From Flavobacteriaceae bacterium UBA1682 (GTDB lineage Bacteria > Bacteroidota > Bacteroidia > Flavobacteriales > Flavobacteriaceae), in contig DCKE01000018.1 of assembly GCA_002320285.1 (NCBI GenBank), positions 22,755 through 81,810 of the forward strand: 59,056 nt of DNA. Direction: 5' to 3'. The position numbers and the translations under genes were made by a program. A model generated the notes under the pieces. That model saw only the letters and a program-made list of their open reading frames with translations, had not been told where the DNA came from and searched no databases. This document shows positions 1-8,134 of the stretch, piece after piece. The number at the start of each line of letters is the position of its first letter. Position 1 is the stretch's first letter.

Positions 1-345
1 ACATACGCCCATTCGCCCTTACTCGTAAAAATGGAACAGCCTTCAACTTATCCGCGCATTTGCCTATCCGCGTATCTGCGTATTCGCCCATCCGCCTATC
101 CGCCTATCCGCGTATCCGCGTATCTGCATCTAAAGCCTATATGTCCATTCGCACATCCGCCCATTCGCCCTTACTCATAAAAATGGAACAGCCTTCAACT
201 TATCCGCGTATCTGCGTATTCGCCCATCAGCGTATCAGCGTATCTGCATCTAAAGCCTATATGTCCATTCGCCCTTACTCGTAAAAATGGAACAGCCTTC
301 AACTTATCCGCGTATCCGCGTATTTGCGTATCTGCCCATCCGCCT
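1..345. repeat. Degenerate octamer repeat array (consensus YATYYGCS)
   Basis: Three runs of tandem 8-bp units (TATCCGCG, TATCTGCG, TATTCGCC, CATCCGCC and relatives) start at 49 (ten units to 128), 201 (six units to 248) and 305 (five units to 344). They are separated by a conserved non-octamer block (129-200 and 249-304; a partial copy fills 1-48) containing GGAACAGCCTTCAACT. Run starts are 152 and 104 bp apart, both multiples of 8, so the octamer phase is never lost. The period is not a multiple of three, which argues against coding. The array probably continues left of the window. Function unknown. Confidence 0.85.
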
Positions 346-412
346 ACAAACAAACGCATTTAGTATAATAAATAGCCCCTTTGGTATAATACTTTACATT
401 CTCGCCTATATA

Positions 413-883
413 ATGCAGTCATTTGTATTACTAAATAACGACAAAGTGATACTAGAGTTTAACAATTGGATACATACTGCGGCATTTTCTAAGCTCAATG
501 CAAAACAGAAAAACGACAAGCTGATACAGATTATAGACGTTAATGAATTTATAAACGGTTATAATGCCGAGAAGATTGAGATGGTTGACTGTCTGAGTTC
601 TTCGGTAAACATCATTAGCATTAAAGACAAATTATCGGGTATTGTTTTTTATGAATTGGATTCGTTTTTAAACCAGAGTTTCCACAAGAATTTAGCTTCG
701 GACTTGTTGTCATCGACCAAGATGGAGAAAAACTTACATGAATTGTGGTTGATTTTCGTAAAGGATGATTATAATGAAACCAAAACGAATATTCAACCGA
801 CGGAATTATCGGATTTTAGCAAGCTCTTTGATCAGATTTTTCTATTTGACTTTCACCGTTCATCAATTGAAAAACTAGTATAA
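413..883 (+). CDS. Hypothetical protein, 156 aa
   Basis: A soluble protein of unknown function with no signal peptide, membrane segment or motif that I recognise. The open frame extends upstream to 287 but there it reads through the octamer repeats and an AT-rich linker, so ATG 413 (protein begins MQSFVLLNNDKV) is the plausible start. The stop is 13 bp before the next gene, which suggests cotranscription with 897-1862. Body composition (Asn, Lys, Ile, Leu rich) fits a cytoplasmic flavobacterial protein. Confidence 0.7.
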   Translation: MQSFVLLNNDKVILEFNNWIHTAAFSKLNAKQKNDKLIQIIDVNEFINGYNAEKIEMVDCLSSSVNIISIKDKLSGIVFYELDSFLNQSFHKNLASDLLSSTKMEKNLHELWLIFVKDDYNETKTNIQPTELSDFSKLFDQIFLFDFHRSSIEKLV

Positions 884-896
884 TCAAGTTAGTTAA

Positions 897-1862
897 ATGT
901 ATAAAAGCACTATAGGTTTATTGGTGTGTCTGTCGTCTTTTTTGGGCTACGCGCAGCAGGACAGTCTGACTCGCAAAGTAAAGGCGGCTTTGGCAGACAA
1001 ATTTCCCTCTACTAGGGTTTTAAACATGGAATACAAGCAATTGGCACCGTATAACACGACTATGAGGGTAGCGGGTTCACAGGAATCGCAGCAGTATAGG
1101 ATTAAGCAATTGGAGCAATTTCGTTTTGATGGTAATTTCGAACTTTTAAAGCGCAGACAATGGGTTTTATCAACATCCTTACACTATCAACTAACTTCTT
1201 TTAATGGAGGTACGGCAGTTCAAAAACCATTTGTGATCAATAGTTTTTCGGGTGATTTTCATTATCAGAGTATTGGAATGAATCTGACGCATTTTAAGCG
1301 GCTGTTTAACAAAGCTGCGGTGTTTAATGCTACGATCAGCGTTGACGGCAGCGAACAACATTTTGAACGGGTAAAAGGAGCTTTGTCGGGAATCTTGGTT
1401 GTAAAACACACGGTTGAAACCACCATATCGCTAGGGGTAATCGCCATTATAGAACCCAGTGTCCAAGTTCCGGTTTTACCCGTTTTTTCCTATGTTCGTC
1501 GATTTCAAAACGATTGGGAATTGGACATGACTTTACCGCAGCGAATTTATCTTAAAAAGCAATTTTTAGAGCATAGTAGACTATCCTTGGGCAGCCAATT
1601 AAACAAAACCTCTTTTTACATCTATGACAATCCGGCGCACACCTATGAATTTCGTCAATTAGAAATAAACTCGGGTCTTGTTTATAAGCGGATTTTCGGT
1701 GGTGCTTTTATAGGAACACTAAAGGCGGGAATGCAAAATGTTTTTGAATCGAGAATTTTTGAAAAGGAAAAATCCTTTAAAAACTACAGTGTTGATAACA
1801 CGCCTAAACCCAGTTTTTATATCAATGCCGGTGTTTCATTTAATCCTTTTTATAAAAAGTAA
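897..1862 (+). CDS. Predicted outer-membrane beta-barrel protein
   Basis: 321 aa. A signal peptide is visible (hydrophobic residues 5-18, then GYAQQ). The mature part is rich in alternating hydrophobic/polar strands with many aromatic residues, ends in a Phe/Tyr-rich strand (SFYINAGVSFNPFY), and has no transmembrane helix. This pattern is typical of Bacteroidota outer-membrane barrels of unknown function (possibly the DUF6268-like group, not verifiable here). It lies 13 bp after the preceding gene and 33 bp before the next, so the three likely form an operon. Substrate or partner unknown. Confidence 0.7.
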   Translation: MYKSTIGLLVCLSSFLGYAQQDSLTRKVKAALADKFPSTRVLNMEYKQLAPYNTTMRVAGSQESQQYRIKQLEQFRFDGNFELLKRRQWVLSTSLHYQLTSFNGGTAVQKPFVINSFSGDFHYQSIGMNLTHFKRLFNKAAVFNATISVDGSEQHFERVKGALSGILVVKHTVETTISLGVIAIIEPSVQVPVLPVFSYVRRFQNDWELDMTLPQRIYLKKQFLEHSRLSLGSQLNKTSFYIYDNPAHTYEFRQLEINSGLVYKRIFGGAFIGTLKAGMQNVFESRIFEKEKSFKNYSVDNTPKPSFYINAGVSFNPFYKK

Positions 1863-1895
1863 TCCTTTAAAAAAATACAGTAAACTTTTAGATTT

Positions 1896-2108
1896 ATGAT
1901 CAAGATTTTTAAAACCAACGTTTCAAACTCCAACCAGGTCAACGACATTCTTCAAATGTTATTGCTCAACTTTCCGTCTATGGCGGCGGTAAACTTTGAT
2001 TTGGAGGACTGTGACAAGATTTTGCGCGTCGATGCTTTGGAGGTAAAACCCGAGGAAATCACCATAAAGCTGCATACCTTGGGGTATCAATGTGAAGAAA
2101 TTATCTAA
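1896..2108 (+). CDS. Small HMA-like (ferredoxin-like fold) protein, 70 aa
   Basis: Short acidic protein beginning MIKIFKTNVSNSNQV, with a beta-alpha-beta-beta-alpha-beta pattern (IKIFKTNV; helix QVNDILQMLLLNFP; AAVNFDLE; KILRVDAL; helix KPEEITIKLHTLG; YQCEEII). This resembles heavy-metal-associated domains but lacks their CxxC metal site, having a single Cys near the C-terminus and one in the middle. Metal binding is therefore not supported. It is the third gene of the apparent 413-2108 group. Confidence 0.6.
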   Translation: MIKIFKTNVSNSNQVNDILQMLLLNFPSMAAVNFDLEDCDKILRVDALEVKPEEITIKLHTLGYQCEEII

Positions 2109-2227
2109 ATAATAGGAGCATTGCCGAATTTTAAAAAGGCAAATACTTTGTGTAGGTGTGAGATTACAGCGTTTGTATACTGTATGAGTTGTGGAGTGGT
2201 AAATAAGCGGAGGTGGATTTATCAAGA

Positions 2228-2235
2228 TACTTTTA
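2228..2235 (+). promoter_or_regulatory. Putative -7 box of the AraC-type regulator gene
   Basis: TACTTTTA resembles the Bacteroidota -7 element TAnnTTTG with A instead of the final G, 54 bp before the ATG. The 2109-2289 spacer also has AAATACTT at 2141-2148, an octamer that recurs upstream of catB and pcaD. Confidence 0.3.
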
Positions 2236-2289
2236 CCTTTTTAATCTGGAATAAATTGTAAATTAGGGCAGATTAAGTGGACGAGTGCA

Positions 2290-3165
2290 ATGGAAAATAG
2301 AATTTTTTTTGAAGGACTATATGGCAATGACCGCATTGAATTTACGAAAGGATTGATTTACGTCTATCCTTTTGGCGTTATCGGTCGAGAGAATAACAAC
2401 AGTGTTAAAACACATGCCCACAACAATCAGTTTCAGATTTTCATAATATTGGAAGGAGAAACCCAGTTGCTCTACGGCAAGCAAGTCTATCACATACAAG
2501 CACCAGCATTTATCACGGTCCCCAAAAACACGGATCACGGTTTCGAACATCTCACTCCTCTAAAAGGGTGGATTATTAGTTTGTCAGACAATATGCTGGA
2601 GCATATGGTTAGGCGGGAAGCCGAAGTGATTGAGGCCATTGAATTGTTTCAAGTAACCAAAGTAGTGGTTGGGGAGTATTCCGAAGAGATCTTCAGTACC
2701 ATGTTGCGATGCATAGCGGAGTTCCAATCGGACCAACCCGGTAGATTGTTGATGTTAGAACATTTGGTTGGACAATTCATTGTGCAGTTAAGACGACTGC
2801 CTCGCGATTTACAACAGCGTATATTTATAGCTAACAACGCTTCCATTATTTATTACAGAAGGTTTACCCAATTGATTAGGCAGAGTATAACTTACAAAAA
2901 AACCATCGAAGAATACGCCTCTGATTTAAAAATCACCAGTGGGCACCTAAGTCGTATATGCAACACCATAGCTTTTAAATCCCCCAAGGAAATAATCATG
3001 GATTACTATATTACCCAGGCGCAATTGCTTTTTGTCAATGGCGAAAAAACCATAGCCGAGGTCTCCTATGATTTGGGCTTTGACGATCCCAGTTACTTCT
3101 CGCGAGTTTTCAAACGAAAAATTGGTTTGACGCCAAATGAGTTCAGAAAGAAAATAGGCAGTTAG
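2290..3165 (+). CDS. AraC-family transcriptional regulator, probable activator of the catechol genes
   Basis: 291 aa. The N-terminal half has a cupin-like effector domain (HAHNNQFQIFIILEGETQLLYGKQ, then PKNTDHGFEHL, about residues 40-90). The C-terminal ~100 residues carry the double helix-turn-helix of AraC/XylS proteins, including the hallmark second HTH (TIAEVSYDLGFDDPSYFSRVFKRKIGLTP, about 257-285). It is on the same strand directly ahead of catB, so regulation of the cat genes is inferred from position; the effector could be catechol or cis,cis-muconate. Classical cat operons use the LysR-type CatR or BenM instead. An AraC regulator beside ortho-cleavage genes is less usual. Confidence 0.88.
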   Translation: MENRIFFEGLYGNDRIEFTKGLIYVYPFGVIGRENNNSVKTHAHNNQFQIFIILEGETQLLYGKQVYHIQAPAFITVPKNTDHGFEHLTPLKGWIISLSDNMLEHMVRREAEVIEAIELFQVTKVVVGEYSEEIFSTMLRCIAEFQSDQPGRLLMLEHLVGQFIVQLRRLPRDLQQRIFIANNASIIYYRRFTQLIRQSITYKKTIEEYASDLKITSGHLSRICNTIAFKSPKEIIMDYYITQAQLLFVNGEKTIAEVSYDLGFDDPSYFSRVFKRKIGLTPNEFRKKIGS

Positions 3166-3266
3166 CACGGATCAATGGACAATTTAACGAATTAAACAGA
3201 TTTGTCTTAGTAAAAAAGGAATAGTCCTACTCTTAAAATACAGATTCCGAGTAAGTTTGTGAAGCA

Positions 3267-3298
3267 CTAAGTAAATACTTAGACTGTTTTTAATACTT
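3267..3298. promoter_or_regulatory. Candidate operator upstream of catB
   Basis: A perfect inverted repeat CTAAGTA-AA-TACTTAG occupies 3267-3282, ending 30 bp before catB. AATACTT recurs as a direct repeat at 3274-3280 and 3292-3298 (18 bp apart), a spacing compatible with AraC-type half-sites on one face of the helix. Binding by the adjacent AraC protein is inference. Confidence 0.45.
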
Positions 3299-3312
3299 AT
3301 TATGAATCGTTT

Positions 3313-4434
3313 ATGTCGCAACTAACCATACTCCATATCGAAAGCATTATTGTTGATTTACCGACGATAAGACCCCATCATCTCTCTATGGCTGTAATGA
3401 GAAAACAGTCGATGGTCATCATCCGTTTGTTTTGCTCAGACGGTATTGAGGGCATAGGGGAGTCCACCACTATAGGCGGTATCTCATATGCGGATGAATT
3501 TCCCGAGGGCATCAAGTTGGCGATTGATACCTACTTCGCTCCGTTGTTAATTGGACAAGATCCCCGATCTATCAACAGCATCATGAGTTTGTTGGACAAA
3601 AACATCTCGGGTAATAACTTTGCCAAAGCGGGTATAGAGACCGCTTTATTAGACGCTCAAGGTAAACGATTAAACGTACCGATTTCATCGCTTTTTGGCG
3701 GAGCAATCACAACGGCACTTCCGGTTTTGTGGACCTTGGCTAGTGGTGATACGCAAACCGATATCGATGAGGCCTTAAAGCTGATAGCAGAAAAAAGGCA
3801 CCACAGCTTTAAACTTAAAATTGGCAGTAAAGATCCCGACACTGATGTTGCACATGTGGCGGCCATTAAGGCTGCATTGGGTCGAGATATTAGGGTAACG
3901 GTTGATGTCAACCAAGCGTGGACGGAAGCCGTAGCCAAGCGTGCCATCAAGAAATTGCAAGCTGCGGGGGTAGACTTGATTGAGCAGCCCATAGTGAAAT
4001 CGAATTTTGAGGGTTTAGCGCGATTGACCTCCTATTTTGAAGTGCCGATTATGGCCGATGAGGCTGCGGCAACGGTACAAGATGTTTTTAAACTGGCCAA
4101 AATTCACGCCGTCAGTGTCATTGCTTTAAAAATAGCGAAGGCGGGGGGACTGCGTGCCATACAGCAACAAGCGGCTATAGCACAAGGAGCTGGAATCGCT
4201 CTATATGGTGGAACCATGTTGGAGGGAAGCATAGGATCGTTGGCGGCAGCGCATTTATGTGCCACCATACCCGATTTACAGTGGGGTACCGAGTTATTCG
4301 GTCCGTTGCTGTTGACTGATGACATTGTCAAAAAAACCATTGTTTATGACAACTATGCTTTACAAATTCCTGAGGGACCCGGTTTGGGTGTCGAGCTGGA
4401 TATGAACAAAATCGAAAAATACAAAAGAAACTAA
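3313..4434 (+). CDS. catB: Muconate cycloisomerase
   Basis: 373 aa, full length. Converts cis,cis-muconate to muconolactone in catechol ortho-cleavage. It is an enolase-superfamily (MLE subgroup) protein: N-terminal capping domain to about 125, then a TIM barrel. All active-site residues known from the Pseudomonas enzyme occur at the same numbers: K167 and K169 (FKLKIG), D198 (VDVNQAW), E224 (IEQP), D249 (ADEA), K273 (ALKIAKAGG) and E327 (TELFG). That exact register, with catC 2 bp downstream and catA next, makes a true CatB far more likely than a dipeptide epimerase or mandelate racemase relative. Confidence 0.95.
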   Translation: MSQLTILHIESIIVDLPTIRPHHLSMAVMRKQSMVIIRLFCSDGIEGIGESTTIGGISYADEFPEGIKLAIDTYFAPLLIGQDPRSINSIMSLLDKNISGNNFAKAGIETALLDAQGKRLNVPISSLFGGAITTALPVLWTLASGDTQTDIDEALKLIAEKRHHSFKLKIGSKDPDTDVAHVAAIKAALGRDIRVTVDVNQAWTEAVAKRAIKKLQAAGVDLIEQPIVKSNFEGLARLTSYFEVPIMADEAAATVQDVFKLAKIHAVSVIALKIAKAGGLRAIQQQAAIAQGAGIALYGGTMLEGSIGSLAAAHLCATIPDLQWGTELFGPLLLTDDIVKKTIVYDNYALQIPEGPGLGVELDMNKIEKYKRN

Positions 4435-4436
4435 TT

Positions 4437-4727
4437 ATGATATACGTAGTTGAAATGGATGTGAGCATCCCTGAAAGTTGGAGTGAAGAAAAAATAGCGG
4501 ACTATTTGGCCCGTGAAAAGGCTTGCTCACAACAACATCAAAAATCGGGAAAATGGGTGTATTTATGGCGCGTAGCGGGCAAATATTCCAACATCAGTGT
4601 GTTGGATGTCTCGGGACCCGATGAATTGCACAGTATTGTCAGTTCACTTCCCTTATTTCCGTATATGAACATCAAAGTAACCAGTATCTGCAAACATCCC
4701 AATGCATTAAGGGATGCGATGATATAG
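4437..4727 (+). CDS. catC: Muconolactone delta-isomerase
   Basis: 96 aa, the usual CatC length. Isomerises muconolactone to beta-ketoadipate enol-lactone. It begins MIYVVEMDVSIPESW and has the ferredoxin-like fold typical of the family, with conserved EK(A)CSQQHQKSGKWVYLWRVAGKYSNISV and LPLFPYMNIKVTSICKHPN segments. The ATG is 2 bp after the catB stop, so the two genes are transcribed and probably translated together. Confidence 0.94.
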   Translation: MIYVVEMDVSIPESWSEEKIADYLAREKACSQQHQKSGKWVYLWRVAGKYSNISVLDVSGPDELHSIVSSLPLFPYMNIKVTSICKHPNALRDAMI

Positions 4728-4760
4728 GAAGCGCTATTAATAACCAAAAACAAGAATATT

Positions 4761-5687
4761 ATGAAAAGATTAGATCAAAAACTAATTGACCAAACCTTGG
4801 AGTTGATAAAATCACAGGAAAAAGAAGGTACGGGAAACGAAAGAACCAAGACAATTGTCAACCGACTACTAGAAGATTTATTCAATGCGATGGCGGACTT
4901 AGACATTACATCAGAAGAAATGTGGAGAGCCTGCGACTGGTTGACCCAAGCTGGAAAGAACAATGAAATGGGCTTGGTATATGCGGGCTTAGGCATTGAG
5001 AAATTTATCGATGTTCAGATGGATTGGGAAGACCTGCAAGCGGGTATTGAAAACAGAACCCCGCGTACGATTGAAGGACCATTATACGTTGCGGGCTCGC
5101 CAGAGTCCATTTCCTATGCTGAATTAGAAACTGAAGTAGAACCCAATTCGGAACGACTTTTCATGAGTGGTGTGGTATACGATCCGGAGGGAAATCCCAT
5201 TCCTGATGCAAAAGTAGAAGTATGGCATTGCAATCTAAAGGGACTTTATTCGCACTTTGATTCGTCCCAACCCGAGTTCAACCTTCGTCGGGCTATCAAC
5301 GTTGGGCAGGATGGGAAATACGAATTCAAATCCTTTGTACCTGTGGGATATTCCTGTCCGCCTAACGGACCGACCGATCTATTGATGAAATCTTTGGGAC
5401 GTCATGGATCGCGTCCGGCGCACATACATTTTTTCATCACAGCACCTGGATATCGAAAACTTACCACACAGATCAATATCGAAAACGATCCGTTGATCAA
5501 TGAAGACTTTGCCTTTGCAACCCGTTCAGAACTAGTGCCACATATAAACAGAATTTCGGCACAAGAGGCGGTAAACTATGGAAAAGAAGAAGCCTTCGCC
5601 AAAATTGATTTCAACTTCTATATGGTCAGAGAAATAACAGGAGCCGCTGCAGGTGAAAACCACCGAAAAAGAGCGAGTGTAGCATAG
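4761..5687 (+). CDS. catA: Catechol 1,2-dioxygenase
   Basis: 308 aa. Intradiol ring-cleaving non-heme Fe(III) dioxygenase making cis,cis-muconate from catechol. An N-terminal helical dimerisation region (about 1-100) is followed by the beta-sandwich catalytic domain. The four iron ligands are visible: Y163 (GLYSHFD), Y197 (GYSCPPNGPTD), H221 and H223 (RPAHIHFF). The 24-residue gap from the second Tyr to the first His matches the Acinetobacter and Pseudomonas enzymes. The gene is 33 bp after catC in the order catB-catC-catA and ends the first transcription unit at a hairpin. Confidence 0.96.
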   Translation: MKRLDQKLIDQTLELIKSQEKEGTGNERTKTIVNRLLEDLFNAMADLDITSEEMWRACDWLTQAGKNNEMGLVYAGLGIEKFIDVQMDWEDLQAGIENRTPRTIEGPLYVAGSPESISYAELETEVEPNSERLFMSGVVYDPEGNPIPDAKVEVWHCNLKGLYSHFDSSQPEFNLRRAINVGQDGKYEFKSFVPVGYSCPPNGPTDLLMKSLGRHGSRPAHIHFFITAPGYRKLTTQINIENDPLINEDFAFATRSELVPHINRISAQEAVNYGKEEAFAKIDFNFYMVREITGAAAGENHRKRASVA

Positions 5688-5741
5688 TACCGAAGTGACT
5701 GGATGAACAACGGAACAATATCATGCGCAGCAGCTTTGGGG

Positions 5742-5785
5742 CAGGGAGTATTCAAGGAGCAAATAAGTGCTCCCTGTTCTTTTTG
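5742..5785 (+). terminator. Probable terminator after catA
   Basis: GGAGCA (5756-5761) pairs with TGCTCC (5768-5773) and is followed by CTGTTCTTTTT. An alternative pairing, CAGGGAG (5742-5748) with CTCCCTG (5770-5776), uses the same 3' arm, so two mutually exclusive hairpins are possible. Confidence 0.55.
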
Positions 5786-5864
5786 ACTATTAAAGTTCTC
5801 AGTCCTAAAAATCGGCTGTGAACGGCAAACAAAACCAGCGATAGTTACGACACTTAAATACTTG

Positions 5865-5878
5865 AAAACGTATATTTA
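5865..5878 (+). promoter_or_regulatory. Shared promoter-like motif upstream of pcaD
   Basis: AAAACGTATATTTA ends 22 bp before pcaD. The same 14 bases occur 20 bp before pcaF (8148-8161). TATATTTA within it resembles the TAnnTTTG -7 box. AAATACTT, also found upstream of catB and of the regulator gene, lies at 5856-5863. Confidence 0.5.
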
Positions 5879-5900
5879 TAAGGACTTTAAAATATAAACC

Positions 5901-6680
5901 ATGCAAAAAATAAAATTGACTCATTTTACCTGCAATTATATATATCAGAATTTCGGACATCAAAAAAACTTGGTACTTTCCAATTCGTTGGGAACTACTT
6001 ACGCGATGTGGGACGACAACATCGACTTTTTAAGTCTTCATTTTAATATCTTGCGTTACGACAGTCGCGGTCATGGTGAAAGTACTATTGATCAATTGGT
6101 TGTGCATATTGATCAATTGGCAGACGATGTTGTCGAACTCTTAGAGGTGTTAAAATTGGAGCACGTTTATTTTTGTGGACTTTCGATTGGCGGTTTGATT
6201 GGTCAATCGTTGGCGATTCATCATCCCAGTCGTTTTGTCAAAATTATAATCAGCAACACGGCTGCCAAAATTGGAAGTTTAGAAGGTTGGAACAGTCGGG
6301 TGCAACAAGTCAATCAGCACGGATTGGATAGCATACTCGAACCGACAGCAACACGTTGGTTTAGTTTGGCATACCGAACCCAGCATCCTGATAAAATACA
6401 AGCGATCTTAAACCAATTTAAAAATACGTCTTTACAAGGTTATACGGCCAGTTGCCATGCCGTGGCTGGAGCTGATTTTAGAGAAAAACTACAACAAATA
6501 ACGGTACCGATGCTGATCATCGTCGGAACACTTGATGAGGTGACTACGGTAGCGGATGGAGTATGGATGCAAGAGCAAATACCTAAGGCGCAATTGGTGC
6601 GTTTAGACGCGGCACATTTATCGAATATGGAACATCCGCAGGCCTTTGCAGATCACATCATACAGTTCACACAAAACTAA
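5901..6680 (+). CDS. pcaD: Beta-ketoadipate enol-lactone hydrolase
   Basis: 259 aa. Alpha/beta-hydrolase that opens 3-oxoadipate enol-lactone to 3-oxoadipate. Visible elements are the oxyanion region SNSLGTTYAMWD (28-39), LRYDSRGHGES (51-61), the nucleophile elbow GLSIGG (Ser95), the acid Asp212 (GTLDEVTT) and His239 (AAHLSNMEHP). All match the PcaD subgroup. It begins a second transcription unit with its own upstream motif after the catA hairpin, and is 10 bp upstream of the CoA-transferase. Confidence 0.93.
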   Translation: MQKIKLTHFTCNYIYQNFGHQKNLVLSNSLGTTYAMWDDNIDFLSLHFNILRYDSRGHGESTIDQLVVHIDQLADDVVELLEVLKLEHVYFCGLSIGGLIGQSLAIHHPSRFVKIIISNTAAKIGSLEGWNSRVQQVNQHGLDSILEPTATRWFSLAYRTQHPDKIQAILNQFKNTSLQGYTASCHAVAGADFREKLQQITVPMLIIVGTLDEVTTVADGVWMQEQIPKAQLVRLDAAHLSNMEHPQAFADHIIQFTQN

Positions 6681-6690
6681 AAACAAACCA

Positions 6691-8040
6691 ATGAAGACAA
6701 CACCACAAATAACCCTATCGCAAGCAGCGGCTATGGTGAAGGATGGCGATATACTCTTACAAGGGGGTTTTGGCATGACGGGAAATCCGGTGCACCTGAT
6801 GCATGCTTTAGCTGAAACCAAAACCAAAAACATAACTTTTATCGGTAATAACGTTGGAGAAGCGGGCATGGGAGGTGGTCGCTTATTGAGAAACGGACAG
6901 CTGAAAAAGATCATCGGTTCCTTCTTTACCTCAAATCCAGAAGCGGTTAAAGCGGCTCAGGACGGTACGGTTGACTACGAATTATTGCCTCAAGGTACTT
7001 TAGCCGAAGCCATCCGCGCGGGTGGTGCGGGTATCGGCGGATTTTATACACCTACTTCGGCCGGAACGGCTTTGGCTGCGGGTCGGGAAACGAAGTTTTT
7101 AAACGGTGTCGAACAGGTTTTTATTCCGGGTATTCGCGGAAATGTCGCGTTTATACGCGCTTGGCGAGCAGATACTGCCGGTAATTTGCAATACCGAATG
7201 ACCGAGCAAAACTTTAACCGAGCCATGGCGACAGCTGCGGATTTGGTGATTGCTGAGGTAGAAGAAATCGTTGCAGTAGGGGCTATCTTACCCGAAAATA
7301 TACATACCCCTGCATCCTATATCGACTACTTGGTGCAAGCGCATTTAACGGTAGAGGACCTGGGCAGTTCCGCCTCGGTATCGTCGAGTAAGAAAGTCTC
7401 AGATAGCCGTATGAATATGGCTAAAAGAGCGTTAAAAGAACTGAAAAAAGGCGATGTAGTGAATTTAGGCATTGGAATACCGACTTTGGTGGCCGATTTA
7501 ATCACAGATCGCGATGGAATTATACTGCATACGGAAAACGGGATGTTGGGAGTGGGACCAACTCCTGCAGATGGAGGAGGAGCCTTGGATTATCCGGTTA
7601 ATGCTGGAAAAATACCGGTTACGGCCTTGGCAGGGGCATCGTATTTTGACTCGACAGACTCCTTTGCGATGATTCGCGGAAAACACGTAGATAGCGCGGT
7701 TATGGGAGGATTGCAAGTCGATGAAAATGCCAATTTGGCCAACTGGGCGGTTCCGGGACAACCCTTATTGGGTGTTGGAGGTGCGATGGACTTGGCTTCT
7801 GGGGCCAAACGCCTAATCATAACCATGATGCATACGGAAAAAAACGGCGTTGCCAAGATCGTTCCCAACTGTGACTTACCAGTCACTGCCCTCAAAGCAG
7901 TCGATATGATCATTACGGATAAAGCCGTATTTGAATTTATCGATCAGCAATTGACTTTGATTGAATTGATGCCCGGAGCGAGTTTGGAAGAGGTGCGCAG
8001 GCAAACCACGGCTAAATTTGTTGAACGATTGACAGACTAA
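6691..8040 (+). CDS. pcaIJ: Fused 3-oxoacid (3-oxoadipate) CoA-transferase, subunits A+B
   Basis: 449 aa. Moves CoA from succinyl-CoA to 3-oxoadipate. Residues 1-225 form the A subunit (GGFGMTGNPVHLMHAL; GAGIGGFYTPT) and 238-449 the B subunit (VNLGIGIPTLVADL; catalytic Glu282 in TENGMLGVG; GGALDYPVNAG), joined by a Ser/Lys-rich linker (226-238). In most bacteria the subunits are separate genes. The open frame extends to an ATG at 6646 inside pcaD, but ATG 6691, 10 bp after the pcaD stop and giving the family N-terminus, is preferred. Context favours 3-oxoadipate over acetoacetate as acceptor; sequence alone does not decide. Confidence 0.9.
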   Translation: MKTTPQITLSQAAAMVKDGDILLQGGFGMTGNPVHLMHALAETKTKNITFIGNNVGEAGMGGGRLLRNGQLKKIIGSFFTSNPEAVKAAQDGTVDYELLPQGTLAEAIRAGGAGIGGFYTPTSAGTALAAGRETKFLNGVEQVFIPGIRGNVAFIRAWRADTAGNLQYRMTEQNFNRAMATAADLVIAEVEEIVAVGAILPENIHTPASYIDYLVQAHLTVEDLGSSASVSSSKKVSDSRMNMAKRALKELKKGDVVNLGIGIPTLVADLITDRDGIILHTENGMLGVGPTPADGGGALDYPVNAGKIPVTALAGASYFDSTDSFAMIRGKHVDSAVMGGLQVDENANLANWAVPGQPLLGVGGAMDLASGAKRLIITMMHTEKNGVAKIVPNCDLPVTALKAVDMIITDKAVFEFIDQQLTLIELMPGASLEEVRRQTTAKFVERLTD

Positions 8041-8134
8041 CTTCTAAAACGCTTCTCGCAACATTTTAAAAAATGGTATGGAGCGAAGTTTAAAACTATT
8101 TTATTTTTATCATCTGATCCTTTTTTGGTCGGTA

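Noticed and set aside
60..284. Repeat-rich 74-aa protein
   Set aside because: It only translates the 8-bp repeats, whose period is not a codon multiple; no start signal or conserved domain.
1..345. CRISPR array
   Set aside because: Repeats are 8 bp, degenerate and tandem without unique spacers, and no cas gene is nearby.
3313..4434. Dipeptide epimerase or mandelate racemase instead of muconate cycloisomerase
   Set aside because: Full catalytic register with CatB and the immediate catC-catA context.
6646..6690. Upstream start for the CoA-transferase
   Set aside because: It lies inside pcaD and adds an untypical leader; ATG 6691 gives the family N-terminus.
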